Source: Psychroflexus tropicus DSM 15496
GTDB taxonomy: Bacteria; Bacteroidota; Bacteroidia; Flavobacteriales; Flavobacteriaceae
Reading direction: 5' to 3'
Length of the DNA stretch: 64,000 bases
Assembly: GCF_000378765.1 (NCBI RefSeq)
Contig: NZ_KB905343.1
Span: 4,914 to 68,913, forward strand
Made by a program: the position numbers and the translations under genes
Shown: positions 17,540-27,290 of the stretch, piece after piece
Layout: every line of letters starts with the position of its first letter
How positions within the stretch are numbered: the first letter of the stretch is position 1
Notes under the pieces: generated by a model
The model's input: the letters and a program-made list of their open reading frames with translations, nothing else
Told to the model about the DNA's origin: nothing
The model's database searches: none

Positions 17540-18454
17540 TTGAAATCAAAATTAGACATTATCGAAACTAAAACACATAAAGCAGGATTTGTCAATATCA
17601 TTGGAAATCCAAACGTCGGTAAATCGACTTTGATGAATGCCTTTGTAGGCGAAAAGCTCTCTATTATCACCAATAAGGCACAAACAACACGGCATAGAAT
17701 TCTCGGTATTGTGAGCGGGGAGGACTTTCAAATGGTATTTAGCGACACTCCAGGTATTTTGAAGCCAGCTTACGGACTTCAGAGTTCAATGATGGATTTT
17801 GTAAAATCTGCCTTTCAGGATGCAGATGTGATACTTTATCTTGTTGAATTGGGTGAAACAGCGCTTAAGGATGAAGCATTCTTTAAGAAACTTCAACATG
17901 CTGAGGTTCCAGTCTTGCTTCTGCTGAATAAAATTGATAAAGGAAATGAAGAGCTGTTGCTAGAGCAGCAAGCGCATTGGAAAGAACAATTGCCTAATGC
18001 TGAAATCTTTGCAATATCAGCACTCGAAAATTTTGGAGTGGCAGAAGTGTTTGATCGCATCTTGGAATTATTGCCAGAATCTCCAGCCTTCTATCCTAAA
18101 GATCAGCTCACCGATAAACCTGAGCGATTCTTCGTGAACGAAAAGATTCGCGAGAAAATATTAATGCACTACAAGAAAGAAATTCCCTATAGCGTCGAGG
18201 TCGAAACTGAAAGTTTTGAAGAGTCAGACTCTATCATTCATATTCGTTCTGTGATCATGGTAGAGCGTGAGTCCCAAAAAGCAATACTTCTAGGGCATAA
18301 AGGTTCTGCGATTAAGCGAGTGGGAACGGAAGCCAGAAAGGACTTAGAAAAGTTTTTTGATAAAAAAATTCACTTGGAAACTTATGTCAAGGTGAGTAAA
18401 AATTGGAGAAACGACAAAAGCCAGTTAAAACGTTTTGGCTACGATCGTTCTTAA
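17540..18454 (+). CDS. era: GTPase Era (start codon uncertain)
   Basis: Ribosome-assembly GTPase binding the 3' end of 16S rRNA. The G domain has GNPNVGKST, DTPG and NKID motifs, and the C-terminal KH domain has GHKGSAIKRVG. The frame is open back to an ATG at 17417, but that start would add about 50 residues unlike any Era. No ATG or GTG lies between 17540 and the conserved core (THKAGFVNIIGNPNVGKS, from 17573). The remaining options are TTG at 17540, just behind a -7 box, or a rare ATT at 17558. I give TTG as the conventional choice. The end overlaps the convergent membrane-protein gene by 4 nt. Confidence 0.93.
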   Translation: MKSKLDIIETKTHKAGFVNIIGNPNVGKSTLMNAFVGEKLSIITNKAQTTRHRILGIVSGEDFQMVFSDTPGILKPAYGLQSSMMDFVKSAFQDADVILYLVELGETALKDEAFFKKLQHAEVPVLLLLNKIDKGNEELLLEQQAHWKEQLPNAEIFAISALENFGVAEVFDRILELLPESPAFYPKDQLTDKPERFFVNEKIREKILMHYKKEIPYSVEVETESFEESDSIIHIRSVIMVERESQKAILLGHKGSAIKRVGTEARKDLEKFFDKKIHLETYVKVSKNWRNDKSQLKRFGYDRS

Positions 18455-18960
18455 GTTAGAAGTCGCTTCAAAGCGCTTAATAGTCGCTGAGATTGTGGAG
18501 TAGCTTTTTTTCTATTGATTCTGGCAAAGACGTAAAGTCCTATCCATATTAGAATTACGCTTATTCCAGAAATGTAAACTAATACATTCGGTTTTTCTAA
18601 AACCATATTCGAATATCCCCAAATAAATAAGCCAATAAAAAGCAATCCCAGGAAAAAGTGAATAAACATGAATAATGTCCATACATTTGGCTCTGGACCA
18701 AAGGTGCAATGCAATATTAAGTCTTCATTCTCCTCAATTTCTACATGTAGTCTAGGTGAGAAATATTCTTTTTCAGATTCGATAATCGAAAACCAAATAT
18801 GCTCATCCAATTGTTTGAGTACGACTCCCTGAAATTGCAAATCCTCTTGCTTTGTAAATTTTAGATTTTGATAAAATGTTTGCTTCTCAGCCCTTACCTT
18901 AAAGCTTGGCTTTAATTGAACTTGACGATTTATGTCATTTATGGCAATAAATTCTGGCAT
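18451..18960 (-). CDS. Uncharacterised protein with two transmembrane helices
   Basis: 169 aa. A soluble N-terminal half (about 1-85) is followed by two hydrophobic helices (about 93-115 and 123-145) and a short basic C-terminal tail. I do not recognise a family. It is 34 nt downstream of the SIMPL-protein gene on the same strand, so the two may be one transcript. Its 3' end overlaps the era stop by 4 nt in convergent orientation. Confidence 0.75.
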   Translation of the reverse strand: MPEFIAINDINRQVQLKPSFKVRAEKQTFYQNLKFTKQEDLQFQGVVLKQLDEHIWFSIIESEKEYFSPRLHVEIEENEDLILHCTFGPEPNVWTLFMFIHFFLGLLFIGLFIWGYSNMVLEKPNVLVYISGISVILIWIGLYVFARINRKKATPQSQRLLSALKRLLT

Positions 18961-18994
18961 AGTTTAGGGTGAAATTAGTAAGCGTAATTTTGAG

Positions 18995-19726
18995 TTAGTT
19001 TACCTGATAATCCAACTTCATCGTGATTGAAGCTGTTTTATGTTTTGAAGAAGTATTGTAGGTGCCACCCCAGGAATAGTCTTCATTTGAATTTTGACCG
19101 GTGATTTGAAATACACCCATATTGGCTGTCACAAGCTTGCCGAGTTCTGCTCCAGAATTATCAGCAATCTTTTGAGCTCTCGCATAAGCATCCTGCGTAG
19201 CTTTTGAGATCATTTCAATTTTAAGATCGGCTAATTTAGTATAGTAATATCTCGGTGGTTGAGAGTAAAATTGAATCCCTTTATTTAGCAGTTCAGTGAC
19301 TTCGCGAGAAATTTTCTCAATCATATCTACATCTTTAGAATCGATTTGAAGGGACTGAGAAAGTTGAAATCCAATAAATTCTTCACCCGCATACTTTCCC
19401 TCTTCAGTATATCTGGGTTTGGTATTTTTACGAGTTGTGACGGCTTTGAATACAAGCTCTTCTTCTGCAATTCCTTTCTCGATAAGGTAAGTCGTAATAG
19501 TTTGTTTATCTGCTTCTAGCTGTTGGTAAGCTTGTTTCAAATCCATACTTTCTCTGGAGAAGGAGCCCTCCCAAACAATAAGGTCTGAAGTAAAATCTGC
19601 ATTTCCTAAACCTGTGACTGAAATATGACCTTCAGAAGAGTTTCGGTTGATAAAGGCATAGCCAAGAACTAATGAGGAAATGACGATTGCTAAACCGAAG
19701 ACTATAGCTGGTGCAAATTTTTTCAT
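18995..19726 (-). CDS. SIMPL (DUF541) domain protein
   Basis: 243 aa. An N-terminal signal anchor (about 5-26) is followed by a SIMPL/DUF541 domain starting ISVTGLGNADFTSD and ending in SITMKLDYQV. Members of this family are periplasmic or membrane-anchored proteins, some linked to oxidative-stress protection and some of unknown role. No catalytic residues can be pointed to. The following gene is a two-helix membrane protein on the same strand. Confidence 0.85.
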   Translation of the reverse strand: MKKFAPAIVFGLAIVISSLVLGYAFINRNSSEGHISVTGLGNADFTSDLIVWEGSFSRESMDLKQAYQQLEADKQTITTYLIEKGIAEEELVFKAVTTRKNTKPRYTEEGKYAGEEFIGFQLSQSLQIDSKDVDMIEKISREVTELLNKGIQFYSQPPRYYYTKLADLKIEMISKATQDAYARAQKIADNSGAELGKLVTANMGVFQITGQNSNEDYSWGGTYNTSSKHKTASITMKLDYQVN

Positions 19727-19838
19727 TTTTGTTATGATTTGTCAAGGCATAAATATAAAACGAAATTATTGAAGTCCCTCATGGCCTATAATTTTTTAAT
19801 CGTACAACCTCATTATAGAAATGCTAATTAATAAGTTG

Positions 19839-19846
19839 TAACTTTG
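19839..19846 (+). promoter_or_regulatory. -7 box of der (TAACTTTG)
   Basis: Full match to TAnnTTTG, ending 21 nt before the der ATG. Confidence 0.65.
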
Positions 19847-19867
19847 CAAATTATTTAAATTACAGTA

Positions 19868-21172
19868 ATGAATAGCATTGTAGCCGTTGTTGGACGACCA
19901 AACGTAGGAAAATCTACACTTTTCAATAGAATGATTAAGCGCAGAGAAGCTATCGTTGATTCTGTGAGTGGTGTTACACGAGATAGACATTACGGGAAAT
20001 CAGATTGGAATGGTCGTGAATTTACATTAATCGATACCGGAGGATATGTGGTTGGTAGTGACGATGTATTTGAAAAAGAAATTGATAAACAGGTAGAGTT
20101 GGCTATCGATGAGGCAGATGTTATTGTTTTTGTGGTCGATGTTGTTACCGGTATAACTCCAATGGATGAAGATGTGGCTAAATTACTTAGGCGAGTCAAT
20201 AAACCTGTAGTACTTTGTGTCAATAAAGTAGATTCTAATAAGAACAGAACCGACGCCCTTGAATTTTATAACCTTGGTTTAGGGGATTATTATACTATTT
20301 CAGCAACCAGTGGTGGCGGAACTGGTGAATTACTTGATGCTATTGTAGAAAAGTTGCCAGAACGTGAAATAGAAGAGGATGATGATCTTCCAAAATTTGC
20401 AGTCGTTGGCCGTCCTAATGCTGGAAAATCTTCTTTCATAAATGCTTTGATAGGGGAGGATCGTAACATCGTTACTGATATTGCAGGAACAACTAGAGAT
20501 TCTATAGATACGCGCTACACTAGATTTGGATTCGACTTTAAACTCGTAGATACCGCAGGGATAAGAAGAAAAGCTAAAGTTAAGGAAGATCTTGAGTTTT
20601 ATTCAGTAATGCGAAGTGTGAGAGCTATTGAAAACGCTGATGTCTGTCTGATTGTTCTTGATGCCTCTAGAGGTTTTGAAGGACAGGACCAAAGTATATT
20701 TTGGCTGGCCGAGAAAAATAGAAAAGGGATTGTAATTTTAGTGAATAAATGGGATCTGGTAGAAAAAGAAACCAACACCATGAAAGAATTTGAAGCTAAA
20801 ATCAGACAAGAGATTTCACCTTTTGTAGATGTTCCTATCGTGTTCATTTCAGTATTGAATAAGCAAAGAATCTATAAAGCCATAGAAACGGCCGTTGAGG
20901 TTTATAAGTGCAGAAGTAAAAAAATTAAAACCAGAGAGCTCAATGACATAATGCTGCCAATTATCGCAGAAAATCCACCACCAGCTCTCAAAGGCAAATA
21001 CGTAAAAATCAAGTTTATTACTCAATTGCCAACTCCTCAACCTCAGTTTGCATTTTTTTGTAATTTACCTCAATACGTTAGAGATCCCTACAAGCGATTT
21101 TTGGAAAACAAACTTAGAGATCATTTTGACTTCAAAGGCGTGCCGATATCCATTTACATGCGGAAGAAGTAG
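19868..21172 (+). CDS. der: Ribosome biogenesis GTPase Der (EngA)
   Basis: Double-GTPase needed for 50S assembly. The first G domain carries [13 protein letters not shown] and NKVD. The second carries [16 protein letters not shown] and NKWD. A C-terminal KH-like domain follows (about 350-434). At 434 aa it is normal for the family. It is monocistronic, with its own -7 box and a long inverted repeat downstream. Confidence 0.97.
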   Translation: MNSIVAVVGRPNVGKSTLFNRMIKRREAIVDSVSGVTRDRHYGKSDWNGREFTLIDTGGYVVGSDDVFEKEIDKQVELAIDEADVIVFVVDVVTGITPMDEDVAKLLRRVNKPVVLCVNKVDSNKNRTDALEFYNLGLGDYYTISATSGGGTGELLDAIVEKLPEREIEEDDDLPKFAVVGRPNAGKSSFINALIGEDRNIVTDIAGTTRDSIDTRYTRFGFDFKLVDTAGIRRKAKVKEDLEFYSVMRSVRAIENADVCLIVLDASRGFEGQDQSIFWLAEKNRKGIVILVNKWDLVEKETNTMKEFEAKIRQEISPFVDVPIVFISVLNKQRIYKAIETAVEVYKCRSKKIKTRELNDIMLPIIAENPPPALKGKYVKIKFITQLPTPQPQFAFFCNLPQYVRDPYKRFLENKLRDHFDFKGVPISIYMRKK

Positions 21173-21283
21173 CATTGACACTTTTCTAATTAATTTTATA
21201 TAGAGGAGTTATCAATTATAGCTTTAATTCAATTGAAAATCGGCTGCAATATTAAATCCTATTTACGGAGCTTGAAGGAGTGA

Positions 21284-21329
21284 ATATTAAAGAAAAGAGG
21301 TTAAGATTTTAATCTCTTTTCTTTAATAT
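21284..21329. terminator. Long perfect inverted repeat between der and the TPM operon
   Basis: Sixteen perfect base pairs (ATATTAAAGAAAAGAG at 21284-21299 with its complement at 21314-21329) continue through a G-T wobble into 4 further pairs, leaving a 4-nt loop. A strong T run is absent, but the position between convergent genes suggests a two-way terminator. Confidence 0.65.
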
Positions 21330-21379
21330 GGTTCATTAAAATTTCACTAGTACTACTTCGAAAATTAATTTTTTAGACT

Positions 21380-22183
21380 TTACCAGCTTCCACCGGCACC
21401 ACCACCGCCAAAGCCACCGCCGCCGAAACCTCCACTGAAGCCTCCGCCGCCAAAGCCACCTCCAGAAGAGCCACCAAAACTACCGCCCCCCATACTTCTG
21501 CCCATGCTTCCTAAAATGAGGAAGTCAAGTAAATCTGGACCCCGACTACTGTGACCACTTCCAGGTCCATTACCCTTGTTTTTTCTTCTCACAAGGATTA
21601 AAATAACAATGAAGATAAGTATTGGGAAAAGGGCAAAAGGCCAGGTGCTTTGTTCTTCTGCCTTTTTGAGTCCAGAGGCATCGAATCTTCCAGCTAAAAC
21701 TTCAAAAATTGCTGAAGTTCCCTGGTTTAATCCTTCGTAGTAATCGCCTTTGCGAAATTCAGGTAAAATGATATTTTCAATGATGGTTTTTGATGTGGCA
21801 TCTGTCAAATACTCTTCAAGACCATAACCAGTAGTGATCCAAATTTTACTATCAGTTTTTGAAATTAAAATCAGTAGTCCGTTGTCTTTTTCTTTTTGTC
21901 CTATACCCCATTTCTGACCCCATTCTGCAGCATAAGTGCCAATATATTCTCCATTAAGTGATTTGATAGTTGCTACCACTATTTGGGTTGAAGTGGTATC
22001 GGCGTACGTTTCTAGTTTCTTTCTTAACTGGAGCTCCTCATTATCCTTCAATAGATCGGCTCCATCGTAAACAGCCATTTCTTTTGAGGGCTTCTCTGGA
22101 ATTTCAATCTGAGAGAATCCATCAGGAATGAAACAAATTAAAGCTAGTATTGTATATAAAAATAGTCGTTGTAAAGACTTCAT
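21380..22183 (-). CDS. TPM-domain (DUF477) membrane protein with Gly-rich tail
   Basis: 267 aa. A signal peptide (1-24) precedes a TPM_phosphatase/DUF477 domain (about 38-160) that begins VYDGADLLKDNEE. One transmembrane helix (about 181-199) is followed by a long cytoplasmic tail of Gly/Ser repeats (GGGSFGGSSGGGFGGGGF-like) ending GGAGGSW, as in YgcG-type proteins. It is the last gene of a run M23-MerR-LemA-TPM-TPM. LemA and TPM genes are commonly adjacent and thought to act at the membrane, but their activity is not settled. Confidence 0.9.
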   Translation of the reverse strand: MKSLQRLFLYTILALICFIPDGFSQIEIPEKPSKEMAVYDGADLLKDNEELQLRKKLETYADTTSTQIVVATIKSLNGEYIGTYAAEWGQKWGIGQKEKDNGLLILISKTDSKIWITTGYGLEEYLTDATSKTIIENIILPEFRKGDYYEGLNQGTSAIFEVLAGRFDASGLKKAEEQSTWPFALFPILIFIVILILVRRKNKGNGPGSGHSSRGPDLLDFLILGSMGRSMGGGSFGGSSGGGFGGGGFSGGFGGGGFGGGGAGGSW

Positions 22184-22186
22184 GAC

Positions 22187-22621
22187 TTAACCTTTAGAAA
22201 TTTCGTTGTCCAGTTCATCAGTGTCATCAGATTGATAAGGGAAGTGCTGTTTTAGCTGTTTTCCAGCCTCCAATATACCATTGATTAGACCTTGCTTGTA
22301 ATGTCCCTTTTTAAATTGACTTATGATCTCATCTTTTGTACTTTCCCAGAAGTCTTTTGGAACTACATCGTTGATACCTTTATCACCTATAATTGCTAAC
22401 TGATGATCGTCAATAGAAACATAGATTAAAACACCGTTAGAAAGCTCGGTTTTGTGCATCTCTAATTGCTCAAATATTTCTAGGGCATGATCTAATCTGT
22501 CACCTGTACAGGTATGTTCGATATGTAAGCGTATTTCCCCAGAGGTGTTGAGCTCTGCCTCTTTTATGGCTTCTACAATCTCTTTTTCATCTTCTGGAGT
22601 TATAAATTCAGATACTTTCAT
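22187..22621 (-). CDS. TPM-domain protein, short form
   Basis: 144 aa made of a single TPM/DUF477 domain with no signal peptide or Gly-rich tail. A conserved EIRLHIEHTC segment lies near residues 30-39. It sits between lemA and the long TPM protein with gaps of 12 and 3 nt. The two TPM proteins and LemA are probably made together. Confidence 0.88.
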   Translation of the reverse strand: MKVSEFITPEDEKEIVEAIKEAELNTSGEIRLHIEHTCTGDRLDHALEIFEQLEMHKTELSNGVLIYVSIDDHQLAIIGDKGINDVVPKDFWESTKDEIISQFKKGHYKQGLINGILEAGKQLKQHFPYQSDDTDELDNEISKG

Positions 22622-22633
22622 CTGTTTTAATCT

Positions 22634-23233
22634 TTAATTAAAGTCGAATTCTACTTCTTTAGCATTTTCTGAGCCTTCGTCTGCAGAATATCTGGACATG
22701 TCTTCAAAACCAAACCAGCCTGCAAATATGGAGTTTGGAAAGACTTTAATATGAGTATTGTATTCGCCGACCTTAGAATTATATCGGTTGCGTTCTACGT
22801 TGATTCTGTTCTCAGTACCCTCTAGCTGAGTTTGAAGATTCATGAAGTTTTGATTAGATTTTAAATCTGGATAACGTTCAACACTTACCAATAACCTGGA
22901 TAAGGCAGAATTAAGTCCACCTTGAGCCTGTTGAAATTGCTTAATGCTTTGTTCATTTAGGTTATCTGCGCTAATATTGACTGAGGTGGCTTTAGACCTG
23001 GCTTCTATCACCTCTGTAAGGGTGTTTCTTTCAAAATCTGCAGCACCTTGTACGGTCTTTACGAGATTACCAATAAGATCATTTCTTCGCTGATAAGCGC
23101 TTTCTACATTACTCCATGCTGTTTTTGCTTCTTCCTGAAGGGTGACCGCTGTGTTATTGAATCCTTTTGTCCAGCTGTAAAGTCCAAAGCCTACAACTGC
23201 AATAATAATAACAGGTATTAACCATTTTTTCAT
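22634..23233 (-). CDS. LemA family protein
   Basis: 199 aa. An N-terminal membrane anchor (about 3-20) precedes the helical LemA domain, including the hallmark stretch YQRRNDLIGNLVKTVQG and RYPDLKSNQNFMNLQ. LemA proteins are small membrane-anchored helical-bundle proteins of unclear function. It is followed by two TPM-domain genes, the usual LemA-TPM pairing. It starts 12 nt after the MerR gene stop. Confidence 0.93.
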   Translation of the reverse strand: MKKWLIPVIIIAVVGFGLYSWTKGFNNTAVTLQEEAKTAWSNVESAYQRRNDLIGNLVKTVQGAADFERNTLTEVIEARSKATSVNISADNLNEQSIKQFQQAQGGLNSALSRLLVSVERYPDLKSNQNFMNLQTQLEGTENRINVERNRYNSKVGEYNTHIKVFPNSIFAGWFGFEDMSRYSADEGSENAKEVEFDFN

Positions 23234-23245
23234 TTCTTCTCAGAT

Positions 23246-23575
23246 TTAAAGTTGATTTTTGATTGAGATCAATTCAGATTTGATAGTTTTTAATTTGCTA
23301 ATTAATTCAAATTTTGAAAGGGCTTCTTTTTTGTTTTCTCTTAAGTGTATTTTGGCGCCTTCGAGAGTGAATCCTCGCTCTTTCACCAAGTGATAGATGA
23401 GATCTATGGTTTTGAGATCCTCTCTGGTAAATTTTCGATTGCCTTTTGCATTTTTTTTTGGCTGAATTTCTTCAAATTCTTTTTCCCAAAACCTAATCAA
23501 TGATGGATTGACTTCAAAAGCCCTGGCAACTTCACCCATAGAATAATAAAGTTTATCACCAAGTTGATGTCTCAT
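23246..23575 (-). CDS. MerR family transcriptional regulator
   Basis: 109 aa. The N-terminal MerR winged helix (about 10-80) reads YSMGEVARAFEVNPSLIRFWEKEFEEIQP. A short helical C-terminal part lacks any metal-binding Cys cluster, so it is not a metal sensor of the CueR type. It overlaps the M23 peptidase stop by one nucleotide (TGATG), so the two are translationally coupled. This MerR-after-M23 order recurs in flavobacteria. Its ligand is unknown. Confidence 0.9.
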   Translation of the reverse strand: MRHQLGDKLYYSMGEVARAFEVNPSLIRFWEKEFEEIQPKKNAKGNRKFTREDLKTIDLIYHLVKERGFTLEGAKIHLRENKKEALSKFELISKLKTIKSELISIKNQL

Positions 23576-24549
23576 CAGTCTAAAGATTGATTTTCCAGAG
23601 TAGATTGATTAAGCATAATGTCATACTCTTCTGCAGTTAAGTCGCCATGGTAAAAATTAATTGGGTTGACAACTTTACCATTTTTATGCACTTCATAATG
23701 GAGATGGGGTGCAGTAGAAAGACCAGTGTTGCCTACATATCCTATTATTTCTCCTCGCTTAACTTTTTGTCCACGCCTTACATTAAATTCATTCAAGTGG
23801 GCATAATAAGTCTCATACCCAAACCCATGGTCTAAAACAATTAGATTACCAAAACCACTAGTTCTTCTGGCTTTTTTAACTGTAGCATTACCTGTGGCGA
23901 AAACTTCTGTACTGGTTGGTGCAGAAAAGTCCATTCCATTATGCATCTTTCTGTATTTTAAAATAGGATGCATACGTATACCATAACCTGAAGCCATACG
24001 TTTTAAATCATCGTTTTTTACTGGTTGTATTGCTGGGATGGAAGCTAATAAAGCTTCTTTATTCTTGGCAAGCGCTGCTATTTCGTCAAGAGATTTGGAT
24101 TGAATCACAAGACGTTTAGATAACTTATCTATATTTTTAGTTGTCTCCTTAATGATTTCGGAATTCTCGTAACCTTCAAGGTTTTTGTATCGGTTTATTC
24201 CTCCAAAACCAGATCGCCTTTGCTCATCAGAGATGGGGTTGGCTTCGAAGTAAACCCTGTAAATGTTGTTATCTCGTTCCTCTACATTTTCAAGAACTTG
24301 GACGACGTCTTGCATTCGTTTATTCAAAAGTTCATATTGAAATTTCATGTTTTCAATTTCCCTTTTGTACGCTTTCTCTTTAGGAGTTTCAACATTTGGG
24401 ATATTTAGATAAACAAGCGCTAATACAAAACTAGTAGCAATAATCCCTAATAGAAATAGAGTGGCCAGCGCAAAACTTTTACCTTTTTTGGGTTCAATTT
24501 TACGATAGGATAAGGTTTCGCTGTCGTAGTAATATTTTACTTTACTCAT
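23575..24549 (-). CDS. M23 family (LytM-type) metallopeptidase
   Basis: 324 aa membrane-anchored peptidoglycan peptidase or divisome-type activator. One transmembrane helix (about 25-46), a coiled-coil linker (about 55-180) and a C-terminal M23 domain. Zinc ligands are in HNGMDFSAP and HLHYEVHKNG, so it looks catalytically competent. It is the first gene of a five-gene minus-strand run, with a -7 box at 24608-24615. Confidence 0.94.
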   Translation of the reverse strand: MSKVKYYYDSETLSYRKIEPKKGKSFALATLFLLGIIATSFVLALVYLNIPNVETPKEKAYKREIENMKFQYELLNKRMQDVVQVLENVEERDNNIYRVYFEANPISDEQRRSGFGGINRYKNLEGYENSEIIKETTKNIDKLSKRLVIQSKSLDEIAALAKNKEALLASIPAIQPVKNDDLKRMASGYGIRMHPILKYRKMHNGMDFSAPTSTEVFATGNATVKKARRTSGFGNLIVLDHGFGYETYYAHLNEFNVRRGQKVKRGEIIGYVGNTGLSTAPHLHYEVHKNGKVVNPINFYHGDLTAEEYDIMLNQSTLENQSLD

Positions 24550-24564
24550 TCTTTAATTTTATAG

Positions 24565-24572
24565 TATTTTTG
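24565..24572 (+). promoter_or_regulatory. -7 box of alaS (TATTTTTG)
   Basis: Full TAnnTTTG match, 86 nt before the alaS ATG. It forms a divergent, overlapping promoter region with the M23 gene. Confidence 0.55.
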
Positions 24573-24607
24573 CATCCATCAGGACCTTAACACCATATTG
24601 TAACCTA

Positions 24608-24615
24608 CAAATATA
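24608..24615 (-). promoter_or_regulatory. -7 box of the M23 peptidase operon (TATATTTG)
   Basis: The minus strand reads TATATTTG, 58 nt before the peptidase ATG at 24549. Confidence 0.6.
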
Positions 24616-24658
24616 GCCTAAAATTAAAACACATAAAAATAAATCTACTTTAGACTTT

Positions 24659-27289
24659 ATGAAATCAATCGTTCTTAGACGTCAATTTTTAGAATTTTTT
24701 GAGTCCAAATCTCATACCAAAGTTAATTCTGCACCCATAGTTTTAAAAGACGATCCTACCTTAATGTTTACTAATGCTGGGATGAATCAATTTAAATCTT
24801 ATTTTTTAGGCAATGTAGATCCTGAGTCTACAAGGCTTACTAATTCTCAAAAGTGTTTACGGGTTAGCGGAAAGCATAACGACTTGGAAGAAGTTGGTAA
24901 GGACACTTATCACCATACCATGTTTGAGATGTTAGGAAACTGGAGTTTTGGAGACTACTTTAAGAAGGAAGCCATAGAATGGGCCTGGGAATTTTTAACC
25001 GAAGTACTTAAAATTGACAAGGACAGCCTTTATGTGACCATTTTTGAAGGCGATAAGGCGGATGGAACAGAAAAAGATCAGGAAGCTTTCGACATCTGGA
25101 AAAATTTAGTAGAAGAGGATAAGATCTTACTAGGCAACAAAAAAGACAACTTCTGGGAAATGGGTGATCAGGGACCTTGTGGTCCAGCTTCAGAAATTCA
25201 TGTGGATCTAAGAAGTGATAAAGAGAAGCAAAATACCCCTGGAAAAGACCTGGTCAACCAGGATCACCCCCAAGTGGTAGAAATTTGGAACTTGGTTTTC
25301 ATTCAGTATAATCGAAAAGCTAATGGGAGTTTGGAGGCATTGCCTTCTAAACATATCGATACCGGAATGGGCTTCGAACGCTTATGCATGGTTATGCAAG
25401 GGAAGACTTCCAATTATGATACAGATGTATTTACACCGCTTATCGGTGCGATTGAAAAATTAACCCAAACTACTTACGGCAAATCTGAAGAAGTAGATAT
25501 CGCCATAAGGGTAGTGGCAGACCATGTAAGGGCTGTAGCCTTTGCTATTGCAGATGGTCAATTGCCTAGTAGTACTGGAGCAGGCTATGTGATACGTAGA
25601 ATTTTAAGACGGGCCATTCGTTATGGTTTTACATTTTTGAATGCTAAATCTGCTTTTATATATCACCTGGTTGAGGTGCTGTCTCAACAAATGGGAGAAG
25701 CCTTTCCTGAAATCAACACACAGAAAGAACTCTGTAAAAATGTTATTCGGGAAGAAGAAAAATCTTTTCTGAAGACCTTAGAACAAGGACTTGGTTTGCT
25801 TGATAACTTGATGCAGGAATCCAATTCTAAAACCATTAGTGGCGAAAAAGCCTTCGAACTTTACGATACGTTTGGATTTCCGATAGATTTGACTAGCTTA
25901 ATTCTTGAGGAAAAGGGATTTAATCTTGACATAGATGCTTTCCAAAGAGAACTAAAAAAACAAAAACAACGCTCCAAAGATGCTGCTCAGTCAAGTTCAG
26001 AAGATTGGGAAGAATTACTTCAAATAAATAGCAGTGAATTTATAGGCTATGATCATCTTGAGTCTAGTATTAAATTAGTAAAATATAGAAAAATCACCTC
26101 AAAAAAGGATGGAAAACGTTACCAGTTGGTTTTTGACAAGACTCCATTTTATCCTGAAGGTGGTGGTCAGGTTGGTGATAGAGGATATCTTGAGACTAAA
26201 AGCGGAGATAAAACTTATATACTTGACACTAAAAGGGAAAACAACCAAATCATTCATTTTAGCAAAACCCTACCAGATCTTAACCAAGAAAAATTTTATG
26301 CAGTTGTCGATACTGAAAACAGACTAAAAACAGCTTGTAATCATACCGCAACTCACTTACTTCATCAGGCCCTACGAGAAGTCCTAGGAACTCACGTAGA
26401 GCAAAAAGGTTCCATGGTTCAAGCTGATTACTTAAGATTTGATTTTTCTCATTTTTCAAAAATGACTTCAGAGGAACTCACTGCTGTTGAATATTTGGTG
26501 AATGCCAGAATCGAAGAAGGGATAGCTTTTGAAGAACAAAGGTCAATACCTTATGATGATGCAATTGAGGAAGGTGCTTTAGCCTTGTTTGGTGAAAAGT
26601 ACGGAGATAAAGTTAGAATGGTAAAATTTGGGAACTCAGTAGAATTATGCGGTGGAACTCACGTGAAAAACACCTCAAAACTTTGGCATTTTATCATAAA
26701 AAATGAAACTTCGGTTGCTTCTGGTATTAGACGAATTGAAGCAATTACCTCTGAAGCAGCAAGAACCTTTCTTACAAATGAATCTGAGTTATTACATTCA
26801 GTAAAATCTATACTGAATCAACCACAAGATGTATTAAAATCAGTAGAATCTTTACAGGAAGAAAATCAAAAACTAAAGCGAGAAGTCGAGCAGCTCAATC
26901 AGCTAAAGTTGAATCAACTGAAAGATCAACTGAAATCCAAAATTAAGAATATTGAAGGAGTTCAGTTTGTAGCTTATCAAGTAGACTTGAACGCAGCAGC
27001 CATGAAAGATTTAGCTTTTCAAATTGGAGGTGAACTTGAAAACGTATTCATAGTACTAGGTTCTGCTTTAAATGAAAAAGCCCTTTTGGCTTGCTATATT
27101 TCTAAATCATTAGTAGAAACTGATGGCTGGAATGCCGGGAAAATCATCAAGTCTCTGGGAAAACACATCCAAGGAGGGGGAGGAGGACAGGCCTTCTTTG
27201 CGACCGCTGGAGGTAAAAACCCTAATGGAATTTCTAAAGCTTTAGAGGAAGCTAAACACATAGTTCAGAACAAGCGAGTAAACGGATAA
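24659..27289 (+). CDS. alaS: Alanine--tRNA ligase
   Basis: Charges tRNA-Ala and edits mischarged Ser or Gly. The class II catalytic domain (about 1-250) and tRNA-recognition domain come first. The editing domain carries zinc ligands HTATHLLH and CGGTH. A coiled coil and C-Ala domain end it, with the Gly-rich [14 protein letters not shown] motif. 876 aa is normal. The GSCFA gene follows after 1 nt and tetR overlaps that, so the three are one operon. Confidence 0.97.
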   Translation: MKSIVLRRQFLEFFESKSHTKVNSAPIVLKDDPTLMFTNAGMNQFKSYFLGNVDPESTRLTNSQKCLRVSGKHNDLEEVGKDTYHHTMFEMLGNWSFGDYFKKEAIEWAWEFLTEVLKIDKDSLYVTIFEGDKADGTEKDQEAFDIWKNLVEEDKILLGNKKDNFWEMGDQGPCGPASEIHVDLRSDKEKQNTPGKDLVNQDHPQVVEIWNLVFIQYNRKANGSLEALPSKHIDTGMGFERLCMVMQGKTSNYDTDVFTPLIGAIEKLTQTTYGKSEEVDIAIRVVADHVRAVAFAIADGQLPSSTGAGYVIRRILRRAIRYGFTFLNAKSAFIYHLVEVLSQQMGEAFPEINTQKELCKNVIREEEKSFLKTLEQGLGLLDNLMQESNSKTISGEKAFELYDTFGFPIDLTSLILEEKGFNLDIDAFQRELKKQKQRSKDAAQSSSEDWEELLQINSSEFIGYDHLESSIKLVKYRKITSKKDGKRYQLVFDKTPFYPEGGGQVGDRGYLETKSGDKTYILDTKRENNQIIHFSKTLPDLNQEKFYAVVDTENRLKTACNHTATHLLHQALREVLGTHVEQKGSMVQADYLRFDFSHFSKMTSEELTAVEYLVNARIEEGIAFEEQRSIPYDDAIEEGALALFGEKYGDKVRMVKFGNSVELCGGTHVKNTSKLWHFIIKNETSVASGIRRIEAITSEAARTFLTNESELLHSVKSILNQPQDVLKSVESLQEENQKLKREVEQLNQLKLNQLKDQLKSKIKNIEGVQFVAYQVDLNAAAMKDLAFQIGGELENVFIVLGSALNEKALLACYISKSLVETDGWNAGKIIKSLGKHIQGGGGGQAFFATAGGKNPNGISKALEEAKHIVQNKRVNG

Positions 27290-27290
27290 T

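Noticed and set aside
17464-17673. Upstream ATG (17673) for the small outer-membrane protein
   Set aside because: It would place 70 residues before a clear signal peptide and overlap era codons on the opposite strand.
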